NCBI GenBank assembly: GCA_037478835.1
Contig: JBBFLV010000007.1
Location: 62,001-126,000, forward strand
Direction: 5' to 3'
Length of the DNA: 64,000 nt
From: 630D-37 sp037478835
GTDB lineage: Bacteria > Chloroflexota > Anaerolineae > Anaerolineales > Villigracilaceae
Under the pieces are notes generated by a model that was not told the origin of the DNA, searched no databases, and was given only the letters and a program-made list of their open reading frames with translations. The translations under genes and the position numbers were made by a program. Shown here piece after piece: positions 16,877 to 25,395 of the stretch; positions within the stretch are counted from its first letter, which is position 1; each line of letters starts with the position of its first letter.

Positions 16877-18400
16877 ATGACCGAAATCCACACACCTGAA
16901 TGGGTCAAAGACGCGATCTTCTACCAGATTTTCCCCGATCGTTTCGCCCGCAGCGAGCGCCTGGATCGCCGCGGCCTGCATTTTGAGCCCTGGGATAGCC
17001 CCCCCACCGTCTACGGCTTCAAGGGCGGTGACCTTTACGGCATTGCCGAACACCTGGATTACCTGCAGGACCTCGGCATCACCGCACTCTATTTGAACCC
17101 AATCTTCGCTTCGGCCTCTAACCACCGCTACCATACCTACGACTACTATAACGTAGACCCGCTCCTCGGCGGCAATGAGGCACTCCGTCACTTGCTGGAT
17201 GAAGCCCATCGGCGGGGTATCCGTGTGGTGCTGGATGGAGTGTTCAATCACGCCTCGCGCGGCTTCTGGCAGTTTCATCATGTGCTCGAAAACGGAGATG
17301 GTTCGCCTTACGTCGATTGGTTTTTCTTCGATCCACAGCGTTTGCAGCGCAAAAAGCCCTGGGGTGCCTATCCGCATGCCGAGGAAGAAAAGGCCTTGCG
17401 TCGAGGCGAAGATAGCCTAACGGCAATCGGCTATCGCGCTTGGTGGAATCTGCCGGCTCTGCCCAAGTTCAACACCAATACGCCGGCCGTGCGCGAGTTC
17501 CTTTTCGGCGTCGCCGAGCATTGGCTGCGCTTTGGGATTGATGGCTGGCGGCTGGATGTGCCGGCCGAGATTGACGATGATTCCTTCTGGCAGGAATTCC
17601 GTCGGCGGGTCAAGGCGATCAACCCGGAGGCTTATATCGTCGGCGAGATTTGGGAACGCGCCGATCGCTGGCTGCGGGGCGATCAGTTCGACGCGGTGAT
17701 GAACTACCCGATCGGCGAAGCCTGTATCTCGTTCTTTGGCCGGGATAGCCTGAATCTGCCCGAAATCCGCAAGGCCGGCTACGGGCCGCGCATTCACCCC
17801 ATCGACGGGCGCGAATTCGCCCGACGCTGGCAGGAGATCGCCGCATGGTATCACCCCCAGATCGTCCAAGCGCAGCTTAATCTCTTCGATAGCCACGATA
17901 CCCCGCGCTTTTTGACCGCCGTCGGAGGCGATCGTCAGGCGCTCAAACTGGCCTGGCTCACCCTTTTCACTTATCCCGGTGCGCCCTGCGTCTATTACGG
18001 CGATGAGATCGGCCTGGATGGAGGCCACGATCCGGATTGTCGCAAGTCCTTTCCTTGGCATGCACCGGAACGCTGGGATCGCGACCTGATGGCCTATCTG
18101 AAGACCTGCATTGCCCTACGCAAAATGCACCCTGCCCTGCGACACGGCACGGCGCAGGTGGTCTATGCCGATGCCGATGTGGTCGTGCTGGCTCGTCAAT
18201 TGCCACAGGAACGTTTGCTGATCGCCTTAAACGCCGCAAAAGAAGCCCGTCATCTCCGCTTCTCTCTGGAGGGGATCCATTTTTCCGGCCATCGGTGGAG
18301 CACCTTGTTCGGCGAGGGGCGCGCCGAAGCCTTGCCCGATCACACCTGCGATCTCTATCTCCCTGCACAGCATGGAATGGTGTTCGGGGAAACGCACTAG
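16877..18400 (+). CDS. Cytosolic GH13 cyclomaltodextrinase/neopullulanase-type alpha-glucanase
   Basis: A 507-residue GH13 enzyme without a signal peptide, so intracellular. It begins near WVKDAIFYQIFPDRFARS and shows FKGGDLYGIAEHLDYL, nucleophile D227 (GWRLDVPAEI), acid/base E257 (IVGEIWE) and FDSHDTPRF. These are features of the GH13_20 group, but the N-terminal starch-binding domain usual in that group is missing, so it is a short form. It should cut imported maltodextrins or cyclodextrins to maltose and glucose, the substrate of TreS. GAGG lies 7 bases before the ATG. Confidence 0.87.
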   Translation: MTEIHTPEWVKDAIFYQIFPDRFARSERLDRRGLHFEPWDSPPTVYGFKGGDLYGIAEHLDYLQDLGITALYLNPIFASASNHRYHTYDYYNVDPLLGGNEALRHLLDEAHRRGIRVVLDGVFNHASRGFWQFHHVLENGDGSPYVDWFFFDPQRLQRKKPWGAYPHAEEEKALRRGEDSLTAIGYRAWWNLPALPKFNTNTPAVREFLFGVAEHWLRFGIDGWRLDVPAEIDDDSFWQEFRRRVKAINPEAYIVGEIWERADRWLRGDQFDAVMNYPIGEACISFFGRDSLNLPEIRKAGYGPRIHPIDGREFARRWQEIAAWYHPQIVQAQLNLFDSHDTPRFLTAVGGDRQALKLAWLTLFTYPGAPCVYYGDEIGLDGGHDPDCRKSFPWHAPERWDRDLMAYLKTCIALRKMHPALRHGTAQVVYADADVVVLARQLPQERLLIALNAAKEARHLRFSLEGIHFSGHRWSTLFGEGRAEALPDHTCDLYLPAQHGMVFGETH

Positions 18401-18429
18401 CGGCAGTGACCATCTATCCCGCAACCCGA

Positions 18430-18810
18430 TCAAGCGTTCGGCACTTGCGAGGAATGATGATGCAAGATCGGCGCAGGCCGTGAAAGATCGACCACGTAGC
18501 TGAAGCGTGCTTTGAGGCGCTGTTCTTTTCCCTCAACCAGGAAACGCCACTCATACACGCCGCTCAAGATGAAAACGCTTGCGTGGATCGGCTGAATGAT
18601 GAGCGTTTGCGGCTCGAAAACAATACGCAATCCCTCGCGTTGAGCCAGCGACTCAAAGTATCTTTTCAATTCAGCGGGCGTGCTCAAGGGTCGTTCCGAA
18701 AACGTGGGGATCAACACGGCCTGCGAATCGTATAGCCCTAACAAAGTCTGCAGGTCGCCTTGATTAACAGCCTGTAGCCATTGCTCAAAAATTGCGTATA
18801 CCTGTTCCAT
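18430..18810 (-). CDS. SnoaL/DUF4440-like small protein (NTF2 fold)
   Basis: A 126-residue protein with the N-terminal pattern of the NTF2/SnoaL fold: IFEQWLQAVNQGDLQTLLGLYDSQAVLIPTF, then a beta-rich half (IIQPIHASVFILSGVYEWRF, RFSYVVDLSR). Relatives are annotated as SgcJ/EcaC or CaMKII-association-domain-like proteins; most have no known reaction. It converges on the GH13 gene and stands alone. No Shine-Dalgarno sequence is obvious before the ATG at 18810. Confidence 0.65.
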   Translation of the reverse strand: MEQVYAIFEQWLQAVNQGDLQTLLGLYDSQAVLIPTFSERPLSTPAELKRYFESLAQREGLRIVFEPQTLIIQPIHASVFILSGVYEWRFLVEGKEQRLKARFSYVVDLSRPAPILHHHSSQVPNA

Positions 18811-18952
18811 ATTTTAACCGTTTTAAAAGGATTGGAGCAGAACTTAGACATGTCCATTCGGATAAAAATTATAACAGAGCTGCCCGCTCGCGTTCGGGTA
18901 AAATATGAAAGAGACATCGGATCGTCAAATGATAAGGTTACCGGGAGGTTCT

Positions 18953-19168
18953 ATGCGTTCAGAGAAACCGTTGAATTTCACAGAACGCAGAAAATACCTG
19001 CGCATCATGTATCACCGTTACCAAACAGCCGGCCTAAAAGAGCGCTCGGCATTGCTCAACGAAATGCAAACCGTCACCGGTCTTCACCGCAAGTCACTCA
19101 TCCGCTTGATGAGCCTTCCTTTTCCACCCGACGAAAAACGCAAGCCTAGAAAGAAATCGGATAACTAG
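18953..19168 (+). pseudogene. N-terminal remnant of a transposase (DDE integrase-core type)
   Basis: The 71-codon frame begins behind GGGAGG and encodes FTERRKYLRIMYHRYQTAG and EMQTVTGLHRKSLIRLM, the N-terminal helix-turn-helix region I recognise from transposases with an integrase core common in Chloroflexota. The stop at 19166-19168 and the next gene at 19234 leave no room for the catalytic domain, so the element was truncated. A possible left end lies near 18846-18866, where GACATGTC is palindromic, but no matching right end was found. Confidence 0.6.
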
Positions 19169-19233
19169 GTTGCCGGCATCTCCGGTGCAAATTCGCCTGC
19201 GGTTATGGCTGAAATCACTTTTTGGAGGTCATC

Positions 19234-19461
19234 ATGATGGACAACCTCGCACGCTTTCTCTTCTTGGCCGGATTGTTTCTCATCCTGCTTGCCGGCGGCA
19301 TTTACCTTTTCGGGCGGCTGAACATCCCCTTGGGGCGCTTGCCCGGCGACATCCGCATTCAGGGAGAGAATTTCACCTTTTACTTCCCGCTGGCCACCTC
19401 GATTTTGCTTTCCATTCTCCTAACCCTCGTCCTCAACTTGCTGGCGCGCTGGAAACGCTAG
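19234..19461 (+). CDS. DUF2905 family small membrane protein
   Basis: A 75-residue protein with two hydrophobic helices flanking the DUF2905 motif GRLNIPLGRLPGDIRIQGEN. Its function is unknown. TTTGGAGG (19221-19228) precedes two adjacent in-frame ATGs (19234 and 19237); either could be used. It ends one base before rluE and probably forms a small operon with it. The family often sits beside DNA-repair or RNA-modification genes. Confidence 0.82.
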   Translation: MMDNLARFLFLAGLFLILLAGGIYLFGRLNIPLGRLPGDIRIQGENFTFYFPLATSILLSILLTLVLNLLARWKR

Positions 19462-19462
19462 G

Positions 19463-20149
19463 ATGCCGACCCTGCTCTTTTACAAGCCCTATGGCATGCT
19501 CTCCAGTTTCACCGATGAAGGCACCGGCCATCCTACTCTTAAGGATTGCATCCCCATTCCGGGCGTCTATGCCGCCGGGCGATTGGATCGTGATTCAGAG
19601 GGCCTGCTCCTGCTCACCGACGATGGCGATCTGATCCATCGTCTCACCCATCCGCGCTATCACCTGCCGAAAACCTACTACGTCCAGGTAGAAGGAATTC
19701 CTACCGAAGAAGCGCTGGAGAGCCTGCGTCGTGGCGTGCTCATCCGTGGCTACCGCACCCTTCCGGCCGAGGTGCGCCTCATCCCAGAACCCGATCTTCC
19801 TCCCCGTTCCAAACCGGTCACGCCCCACGGGCCGACAACCTGGCTGGAAATCCGCCTACGCGAAGGAAAGAAGCGCCAGATCCGCCACATGACCGCCGCC
19901 GTCGGATTCCCCACCCTTCGCCTGGTGCGCGTGGCCATCGGCCCGCTTACGCTGGAGGGCCTGCAACCCGGTGAGTGGCGCTTCTTGACCGCCACCGAAT
20001 TGCAAACCCTGCGCCGGGCCTTGCAAGCTACTAGGGAGCAACGCCGGTCCGAATCGTCCCCTCCTGGAGCTGCAGGCGCAAAAGCTCCATCTCGGCGCGC
20101 AGGGAAAGGGGCAAGGATTCGCCGTACCCGCGGAACGGTGCCCAAATGA
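19463..20149 (+). CDS. rluE: 23S rRNA pseudouridine synthase, RluE type
   Basis: A 228-residue RsuA-family synthase without an S4 domain. FYKPYGMLSSFTDEG, the catalytic aspartate in GVYAAGRLDRDSEGLLLLT, KTYYVQVEGIPTEEALE and MTAAVGFPTLRLVR closely match E. coli RluE, which modifies U2457 of 23S rRNA. The last 40 residues (from about ATREQRRSE) are Arg/Ala-rich and lie entirely over the 3' end of the convergent BMP gene, so this tail is probably a read-through extension and not part of the fold. Confidence 0.9.
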   Translation: MPTLLFYKPYGMLSSFTDEGTGHPTLKDCIPIPGVYAAGRLDRDSEGLLLLTDDGDLIHRLTHPRYHLPKTYYVQVEGIPTEEALESLRRGVLIRGYRTLPAEVRLIPEPDLPPRSKPVTPHGPTTWLEIRLREGKKRQIRHMTAAVGFPTLRLVRVAIGPLTLEGLQPGEWRFLTATELQTLRRALQATREQRRSESSPPGAAGAKAPSRRAGKGARIRRTRGTVPK

Positions 20150-21029
20150 GCCGCCCCTCCGCCACCGATGGCCACGGAAGGTGCCTCGTTGTGGCAAAGA
20201 GCGTTTCGAGCGTTGTTTGGACCTCGGGCAACGGTGCGCCCACCCAGCGTTTCCGCAGCGTGGGCAGGGTATCGTAAAGGTCCTCCCCGCCGCCGAGGAT
20301 CAGCGCCTGATCTGCAGCAGCCTGCTCCAGTGCCGCCCGTGCCGTGCCACCGCCGATGGCAAAGATCACATCGGCCCCATCACGGATGAATCGATCGGCC
20401 GTCTCTCGCCCCCATTTTTCATCTTGAAAAAACAGATCGCGCGACCCCTGGCGATGTTGCCGGTAAACGAACACCTTGCGGTCCGTGAACAAGACACCCT
20501 GCACAAATCCATCACAAGCTTGGCGCATAGCCGGGATAAACTCTGCTTCGCAGATCGCGGCCACACGTCGCGTCTGGGTCAGGCGCGCCGAGAGAGCACC
20601 GGCCAAAAATCCCATCTGGTCATAGGGAATGCGGATCACGGTCACGTTGGGCAAGTTAGCCTGTTCCAGGGGAGTTTGATCGATGGCGATGAAACGTTGT
20701 CGGGAGAAGATAGAGGCTACCGCTTGGGTCGCCTCACTCCAGCTCGCGCTGGGAGTGATCAGAATATCCACCCCTTGTTCGGCCATCCAGCGTAGCTCAC
20801 GCTCGCGATCGCGGCCATCCTGCACAGAAATGCGCCAGATGCCTTGCAGGGTTCCGGCGCGCTGCGCCGTTTCCAGCGCCTGCCAAACCTGCTCACCGAT
20901 CGGCTCTGCCTCCCACGGGTGAAATAGGAACACCGCACAAACGACTCTTTCCTGCGCGCAATCCTGAAAAGAAGGCGCACAAGCCGCAAGCAACAGGGAA
21001 AACAGGAGCAACCAGCGCAGCAGGCTCAC
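20031..21029 (-). CDS. BMP-family lipoprotein (solitary nucleoside-binding-like protein)
   Basis: A 332-residue lipoprotein (LLAACAPS lipobox) with the two-lobed periplasmic binding fold of the BMP family: DILITPSASWSEA, IRIPYDQMGFLAGALSARL, GADVIFAIGGGTARAALEQ. BMP proteins bind purine nucleosides or signal via them. No permease or ATPase genes adjoin it, unlike the BMP system at 48386-53422, and sequence identity to that protein looks low, so it may be a sensor or feed a distant transporter. Its start overlaps the MOSC stop by 4 bases, and its 3' end overlaps rluE by 119 bases. Confidence 0.8.
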   Translation of the reverse strand: MSLLRWLLLFSLLLAACAPSFQDCAQERVVCAVFLFHPWEAEPIGEQVWQALETAQRAGTLQGIWRISVQDGRDRERELRWMAEQGVDILITPSASWSEATQAVASIFSRQRFIAIDQTPLEQANLPNVTVIRIPYDQMGFLAGALSARLTQTRRVAAICEAEFIPAMRQACDGFVQGVLFTDRKVFVYRQHRQGSRDLFFQDEKWGRETADRFIRDGADVIFAIGGGTARAALEQAAADQALILGGGEDLYDTLPTLRKRWVGAPLPEVQTTLETLFATTRHLPWPSVAEGRLIWAPFRGYGESLPLSLRAEMELLRLQLQEGTIRTGVAP

Positions 21030-21493
21030 TCGTCCAGCACCTGAATCGCATCGCCGACGCGGATCACCCCGCTTTCCAGAATTTGTGCTCGCAGGCCCCC
21101 GCGATGGATCAACCCCAGGCGAACCGGCTTGCCTGTTTTCTGCTCCAGGTAACCGCAGGGTTCACACAGCTCAACCCCCAGCAAAAGCGCCTCTCCGACG
21201 CGAAAGCGCCTTCCGACCAGATGGTTAAGCGCCACCCCTCGCGTGGCGATGTTGCGACGGCTCTCACGTGGCGCCAGCGAGAGGTGATAATCCCGCTTTA
21301 GGGCTTCCAGCGCTTCGACCTCGATCAGGGTAACTTGACGCGCCTCGTCCTTTTTACCGGAATACGTCCCCTCCTGCGAATAGTAGCGATCCCCTTTCAA
21401 TCCCCGGCCGGCCACCGCTTCCACCGAGGCGACCTCTTGCATTTCACCGCCGGCCTGTGGGGTGATATGGATCGAGACTACTTCAGCGCGCAT
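21026..21493 (-). CDS. MOSC domain protein
   Basis: A 155-residue stand-alone MOSC domain. AGRGLKGDRYY, the ITL-type strand RQVTLIEVEALEAL, NIATRGVALNHLVGRRF and the conserved cysteine region GVELCEPCGYLE are the family signature. MOSC proteins bind molybdenum or sulfur cofactors and may carry sulfur; single-domain members are usually uncharacterised. It overlaps the MFS gene upstream by 11 bases and the BMP gene downstream by 4, so all three are one translation-coupled operon. Confidence 0.88.
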   Translation of the reverse strand: MRAEVVSIHITPQAGGEMQEVASVEAVAGRGLKGDRYYSQEGTYSGKKDEARQVTLIEVEALEALKRDYHLSLAPRESRRNIATRGVALNHLVGRRFRVGEALLLGVELCEPCGYLEQKTGKPVRLGLIHRGGLRAQILESGVIRVGDAIQVLDE

Positions 21494-22754
21494 AGGCCAC
21501 CTCCGTCTCCACCGCTTCGCCGCGGCGTACTCCCCACATCAGCCCTAAGGCCGTCAGCATGAAGAACGGAGCGAGTAACATGATTGCGTTGTAGTCATGG
21601 TTCATCAGCTGAATCGCCATCCCGTTCACGTTAGGTCCGGCAATCGCCGAAAGCGTGGAAAACAGATAGTACAGGCCGGTATACGTGCCGATGCGTGAGG
21701 CATTCGTCATGTCCACCACCATCGGCAGCGAGTTAATGTTGATCAGCGCCCAGCCGATCCCGCCGCCCATCAGCAAAAGGCTCAGGACGGGGATGGTGCC
21801 CAGGACGGGCAGCTTCCCCACCACCGTCGTCAGCGCAGCGGGGGGCAGGAGATAAATCGTGAAAAGCACGCCCGTTAGCAGCAACAAGCCCAGGCTGATC
21901 GTGCGCCGACGTCCGATCTTGCCCCCAATAAATCCCGAAACAAGTGCAAAGAGCACAAAGGACAGCGAAAGATGCCCCAGCAGGCGGCTGCCATCGGCCT
22001 CGTTCAGCCCCAGGTGATTTTTCGCATAGAGAGTAAAGAAGGCCTCGATGGCGGTAAAGCCGAGAAACCAGAAAAAGATCGCCTGGAAGAGACGCAAAGC
22101 GCTCTTATCGCGATCGTTCAGGACCTCCTGCAGGCTCTCCAGCATCCCCGGCTGTTTCTCCGCCGGGGCTTTGATCTCTTTGGGCTCCCGGATGAAGAGC
22201 AAAACCAGCACCAGCGCTACGATCACCAACCCAGAGCCCATCCAGAAGGGGTAACTTGGATTCAAACGATACAGCGCACCCCCGGCCAAGAAGGAAAGGA
22301 TGGCGCCTACACCGCCCATAAAGTTCACGATCCCATTCGCCTGCGAACGATAGCGGGAAGGAGTAATATCGGGCATCAGCGCCACAACCGGTGTGCGCCA
22401 GAAGGCCATGCTCAAGAGCAGGGTCGAAGTGCAGGCGACGAAAAACGGCAGGCTGGCCGCAAGCGGAATGAGCCCAAAAGCCACCGCCGAGATCGGCGCA
22501 CCCAGGACCATGAACGGCAATCTTCTGCCCAAGGGCGTGCGCAGCCGATCTGACCAGGCGCCAACCGGTGGCTGGATGAAGAGCGCAGCGATGTTATCCA
22601 GCGTCATAAAGAAGCCGATCGCCGCCGGTGCTAAGTGAAAACGTTCGGCCAGGAAAATCGGCACAAAGGCGTTATAGATTCCCCACACTACACTCACACC
22701 AAAAAAGCCAAGGCCAAGCAGGAAAATTTTGAAAAAGGAGAAACGAGGGGACAT
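21483..22754 (-). CDS. MFS transporter, SLC45/sugar-proton symporter-like
   Basis: A 423-residue, twelve-helix MFS protein. QPPVGAWSDRLRTPLGRRLPFM, FWRTPVVALMPDITPSRYRSQANGIVNF and YYLFSTLSAIAGP are the hallmarks of the SLC45-like sugar (sucrose/maltose) symporter group. The start at 22754 is chosen for GGAGG 7 bases upstream; the frame opens 26 codons earlier in non-conserved sequence. The first gene of an MFS-MOSC-BMP operon; the substrate is unknown. Confidence 0.85.
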   Translation of the reverse strand: MSPRFSFFKIFLLGLGFFGVSVVWGIYNAFVPIFLAERFHLAPAAIGFFMTLDNIAALFIQPPVGAWSDRLRTPLGRRLPFMVLGAPISAVAFGLIPLAASLPFFVACTSTLLLSMAFWRTPVVALMPDITPSRYRSQANGIVNFMGGVGAILSFLAGGALYRLNPSYPFWMGSGLVIVALVLVLLFIREPKEIKAPAEKQPGMLESLQEVLNDRDKSALRLFQAIFFWFLGFTAIEAFFTLYAKNHLGLNEADGSRLLGHLSLSFVLFALVSGFIGGKIGRRRTISLGLLLLTGVLFTIYLLPPAALTTVVGKLPVLGTIPVLSLLLMGGGIGWALININSLPMVVDMTNASRIGTYTGLYYLFSTLSAIAGPNVNGMAIQLMNHDYNAIMLLAPFFMLTALGLMWGVRRGEAVETEVAYAR

Positions 22755-22856
22755 CAGAATGACCTCCAGGAGAGAATGTACGCCGCATCGGCGCGTCGCA
22801 TCGTCATGGGCTCCAGGTTGTGGATCGGTCACAGAAGTATGGGTGCCAATAGGAAC

Positions 22857-23624
22857 TCATGGCACATCACCTTCAGACGCCTTTTCGGCCAGTTCCTTTT
22901 GCAATTCTAGAAGGATGCGTCGATCTTCTTCGCTCAACGGCGCCGAAGCCAACAGATCGGGGCGACGCAACAAGGTGCGCCGCAGCGCCTCCCTTCGTCG
23001 CCAACGGGCAATTTCGGCATGATTCCCGGAAAGCAGGACCTGTGGTACGCGCCAGCCGCGAAACTCCGGCGGGCGGGTATAGTGAGGATATTCCAGCAAA
23101 CCGCTGGCATGGGAATCATCCCAGGCGCCATCTGGATCGCCTAGAACGCCCGGCAGCAGGCGGGTAACGGCATCGATGATCACCAGCGCGGCCAATTCTC
23201 CGCCGGTGAGCACAAAATCACCGATCGAAATTTCATCGGTAGCCAGATATTCGCGCACGCGCTCATCCACCCCCTCATAGCGTCCACAAATCAGCGCCAA
23301 GCGCGGGTAAGAGGCCAATTCGATCGCCACTTTCTGATTGAAGAGGCGTCCCTGGGGCGTTAGCAAGATGATCGGACACGGCGCCGGCCGCGAAGCACCC
23401 AGCACGCTCTCCACGGCCTCAAAGATCGGCTCCGGTTTCATCACCATTCCCCCTCCGCCGCCATAGGGCAAATCATCCGTCGTGCGGTGACGATCATGCG
23501 TGTAATCTCGAATGTTGTGCAGGTGCACTTCCAAAATCCCCCGTTCCTGCGCCCGTTGCAGCATACTGCTTCCCAGATACGCCGGGAAAACTTCCGGCAA
23601 AAGGGTGAAGATGTCAAAACGCAT
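22857..23624 (-). CDS. trmD: tRNA (guanine37-N1)-methyltransferase
   Basis: A 255-residue SPOUT methyltransferase that makes m1G37 in tRNA to prevent frameshifting. It begins MRFDIFTLLPEVFPAYL and has LPYGGGGGMVMKPEP, the SAM-knot segment ICGRYEGVDERV and SIGDFVLTGGELAALVIIDA, then the GLLEYPHYTRP tRNA-binding region. The frame continues 145 codons upstream without conservation; the ATG at 23624 gives the normal size. It sits 6 bases behind a TACAAT box, so the mRNA may be leaderless. The usual rimM/rplS neighbours are absent. Confidence 0.93.
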   Translation of the reverse strand: MRFDIFTLLPEVFPAYLGSSMLQRAQERGILEVHLHNIRDYTHDRHRTTDDLPYGGGGGMVMKPEPIFEAVESVLGASRPAPCPIILLTPQGRLFNQKVAIELASYPRLALICGRYEGVDERVREYLATDEISIGDFVLTGGELAALVIIDAVTRLLPGVLGDPDGAWDDSHASGLLEYPHYTRPPEFRGWRVPQVLLSGNHAEIARWRRREALRRTLLRRPDLLASAPLSEEDRRILLELQKELAEKASEGDVP

Positions 23625-24240
23625 GGGAAAATTGTAATCGATCGCCGGGAAACAGCAAAGGGCAAGGAGCTGGGGGCTAGGGCTTTTCATTGTTCTAATT
23701 GCACCAAGAAAGCAGACAGGGTTAACAAGATTTACATGAAATAAAAATGAAGGATTTCGGCAAAAGCAGGAGGGCGTACATTTTTCCCGATCATCCCGGC
23801 TATCTAGACGGTCGTTTGCGGCACAGCATCCAGGTCGCCTATTGTAGGGAACGTTTCCAGACGCCTCTTGTATGACGGCAATCCCCAATATCCGACAAAA
23901 ACGTAGCGCAGGATTCATCCTGCGATAAAAATCATAGCATAAATTTTGCATTTTTCTAGATAGTTCTGGCCGTACAGCCCCGGTGTTTTGTGGCGCAGCA
24001 TCGTTGTTCGTCCGCACGGGGCAAGAGAGGAATCGAATGGGTCGAATTCGCAACGGCAAAGCCGGACACCGAATGCAGGCTAATCGGCAGACTTGCGCTT
24101 AAAAAGGTGAAAAGCCCTAAGAAAGCTCTCGGCTCTCCGGGAAATTCGTATCCTCTTCTGCGCAAGCAAAAAGGGGGATAAACGGAGCGATAAACCTGCC
24201 CGGCGCGTCCACTCCCTCTAGAACAGCCTCTCGGCAGATA
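23625..24240. other. 616-base gap with an 18-bp palindrome
   Basis: No coding frame with recognisable content, tRNA or known ncRNA motif is seen. Besides the trmD promoter it contains the near-perfect palindrome CGCAGGATTCATCCTGCG (23907-23924) followed by an A-rich stretch. Part of the gap may be the decayed remains of a mobile or repeated element; I cannot identify it. Confidence 0.4.
23631..23658 (-). promoter_or_regulatory. Promoter of trmD (probably leaderless)
   Basis: On the minus strand: TTGCTG (23658-23653), 16 bases, TACAAT (23636-23631), then 6 bases (23630-23625) to the ATG at 23624. Transcription would start at or next to the start codon. Confidence 0.45.
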
Positions 24241-25392
24241 TTACCCCAAAGCGATCACCAGGATGTGTTGATTCAACGCCCGTGGAAACGAGGAGTCCGT
24301 AGAAGGGACAACCTGCCCCAGGGTATAAGCACCGGCAATCGGAACCTCTGACCCGAAAACCTCTTGCAGCACCTGTACTTCAAAGCCGGGGGAGGCACGC
24401 AGGAGCATATGCCAAGCCTGATCGACCAAGAGCAGGATCAGGCCGGGTTTGGCATCTCCTAGTCCCTGTTGGGCCTGATGCGCCGCGTCCAGGATCGCTT
24501 GGCGGCAAGCCGCTTGATTACCGATCAACAGGAGCGCGTCGCTGCCATCTTCCACCGATAGGTTCAAACGGAAACTGCCATCCGCTTCCACACGGATGGG
24601 AGAGCGAACCAACGTCTCATTCCCGCGCACAACTCCGATCGGATACATGCGCACGAGAGTGTTTAAGGGAGGAAAAGACCACTCACGCGCCGGATGGCCA
24701 AAGAGCTGGGCATAGGCCTCGGAGGCCGGTCGACCGTCGAGCATTCGCAGCCAGAAACCACGCGAACGGGTGATCCGAAACTGTTTCCCTACCGCTTGCC
24801 AGCCATGGGCATAGCCGATCCCGATTTGAACTTCCCCGCGCAGAATCATGGCGGCCAACGCACCACTTCCCTGAAAGAGGTTCGCCAGCACAAAGGTGGA
24901 GAGCGTATTTGCATTGCCGGATGAAAGCCCACCAACGATCGGCAGATCGGGGATTTCCAGGGAGGCGCAAAGCTGCTCGATGTTTCCGGTAAAACCATCG
25001 GCGAAGAACAGCAAAGCCTGCGGATTGGACGTCCGCTGAACAAAAGCCTTCAAACGTTGAGCAGTTTCAGGTGCAGATTGAGCATAACCCGGTAGCCAGA
25101 CGGATTCGGCACGAAAAGACCCAGAAGCCACCAAGACAACGATGACAGAATAGGAATGGAGGCCCTCTGAGCTGAAAAGTGCCGGCGAGCTCATGCCGAT
25201 GAACGGTATTTCGCCCAGTAAGCTTCCGACACCATTCACTACCTCGCGAGCGAGGTACTCTTGCGAGGCAAAGACGAATCCCAGGCTAGGAGAAAGGTTT
25301 CCAAGCTTACGCAAGGCCTGATGGGTTGCCTGAAGCCCGCTTTCGCGTCCATCCAGGCCTGTAGCCATGCCTACCGCTGCTACCAATGTCAT
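24241..25392 (-). CDS. FIST domain sensory protein (FIST_N and FIST_C)
   Basis: A 383-residue soluble protein. The N-terminal half has the FIST_N pattern with IPFIGMSSPALFSSEG and DLPIVGGLSSGNA; the C-terminal half has the FIST_C pattern with LLLLVDQAWHML and EVPIAGAYTLGQVVP. FIST proteins are small-ligand sensors, predicted to bind amino acids, usually linked to signal transduction. It starts 3 bases after the stop of a very large histidine kinase, so it is very likely a sensory accessory of that kinase. No response-regulator gene follows. Confidence 0.87.
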   Translation of the reverse strand: MTLVAAVGMATGLDGRESGLQATHQALRKLGNLSPSLGFVFASQEYLAREVVNGVGSLLGEIPFIGMSSPALFSSEGLHSYSVIVVLVASGSFRAESVWLPGYAQSAPETAQRLKAFVQRTSNPQALLFFADGFTGNIEQLCASLEIPDLPIVGGLSSGNANTLSTFVLANLFQGSGALAAMILRGEVQIGIGYAHGWQAVGKQFRITRSRGFWLRMLDGRPASEAYAQLFGHPAREWSFPPLNTLVRMYPIGVVRGNETLVRSPIRVEADGSFRLNLSVEDGSDALLLIGNQAACRQAILDAAHQAQQGLGDAKPGLILLLVDQAWHMLLRASPGFEVQVLQEVFGSEVPIAGAYTLGQVVPSTDSSFPRALNQHILVIALG

Positions 25393-25395
25393 AGA

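Noticed and set aside
19170..19634. Frame of 154 codons overlapping DUF2905 and rluE
   Set aside because: Its sequence is unlike any known protein, and two recognised genes occupy the same DNA in another frame.
23690..23760. Short frame with VNKIYMK near the trmD upstream region
   Set aside because: No ribosome-binding site, no family resemblance, and it lies in otherwise non-coding sequence.
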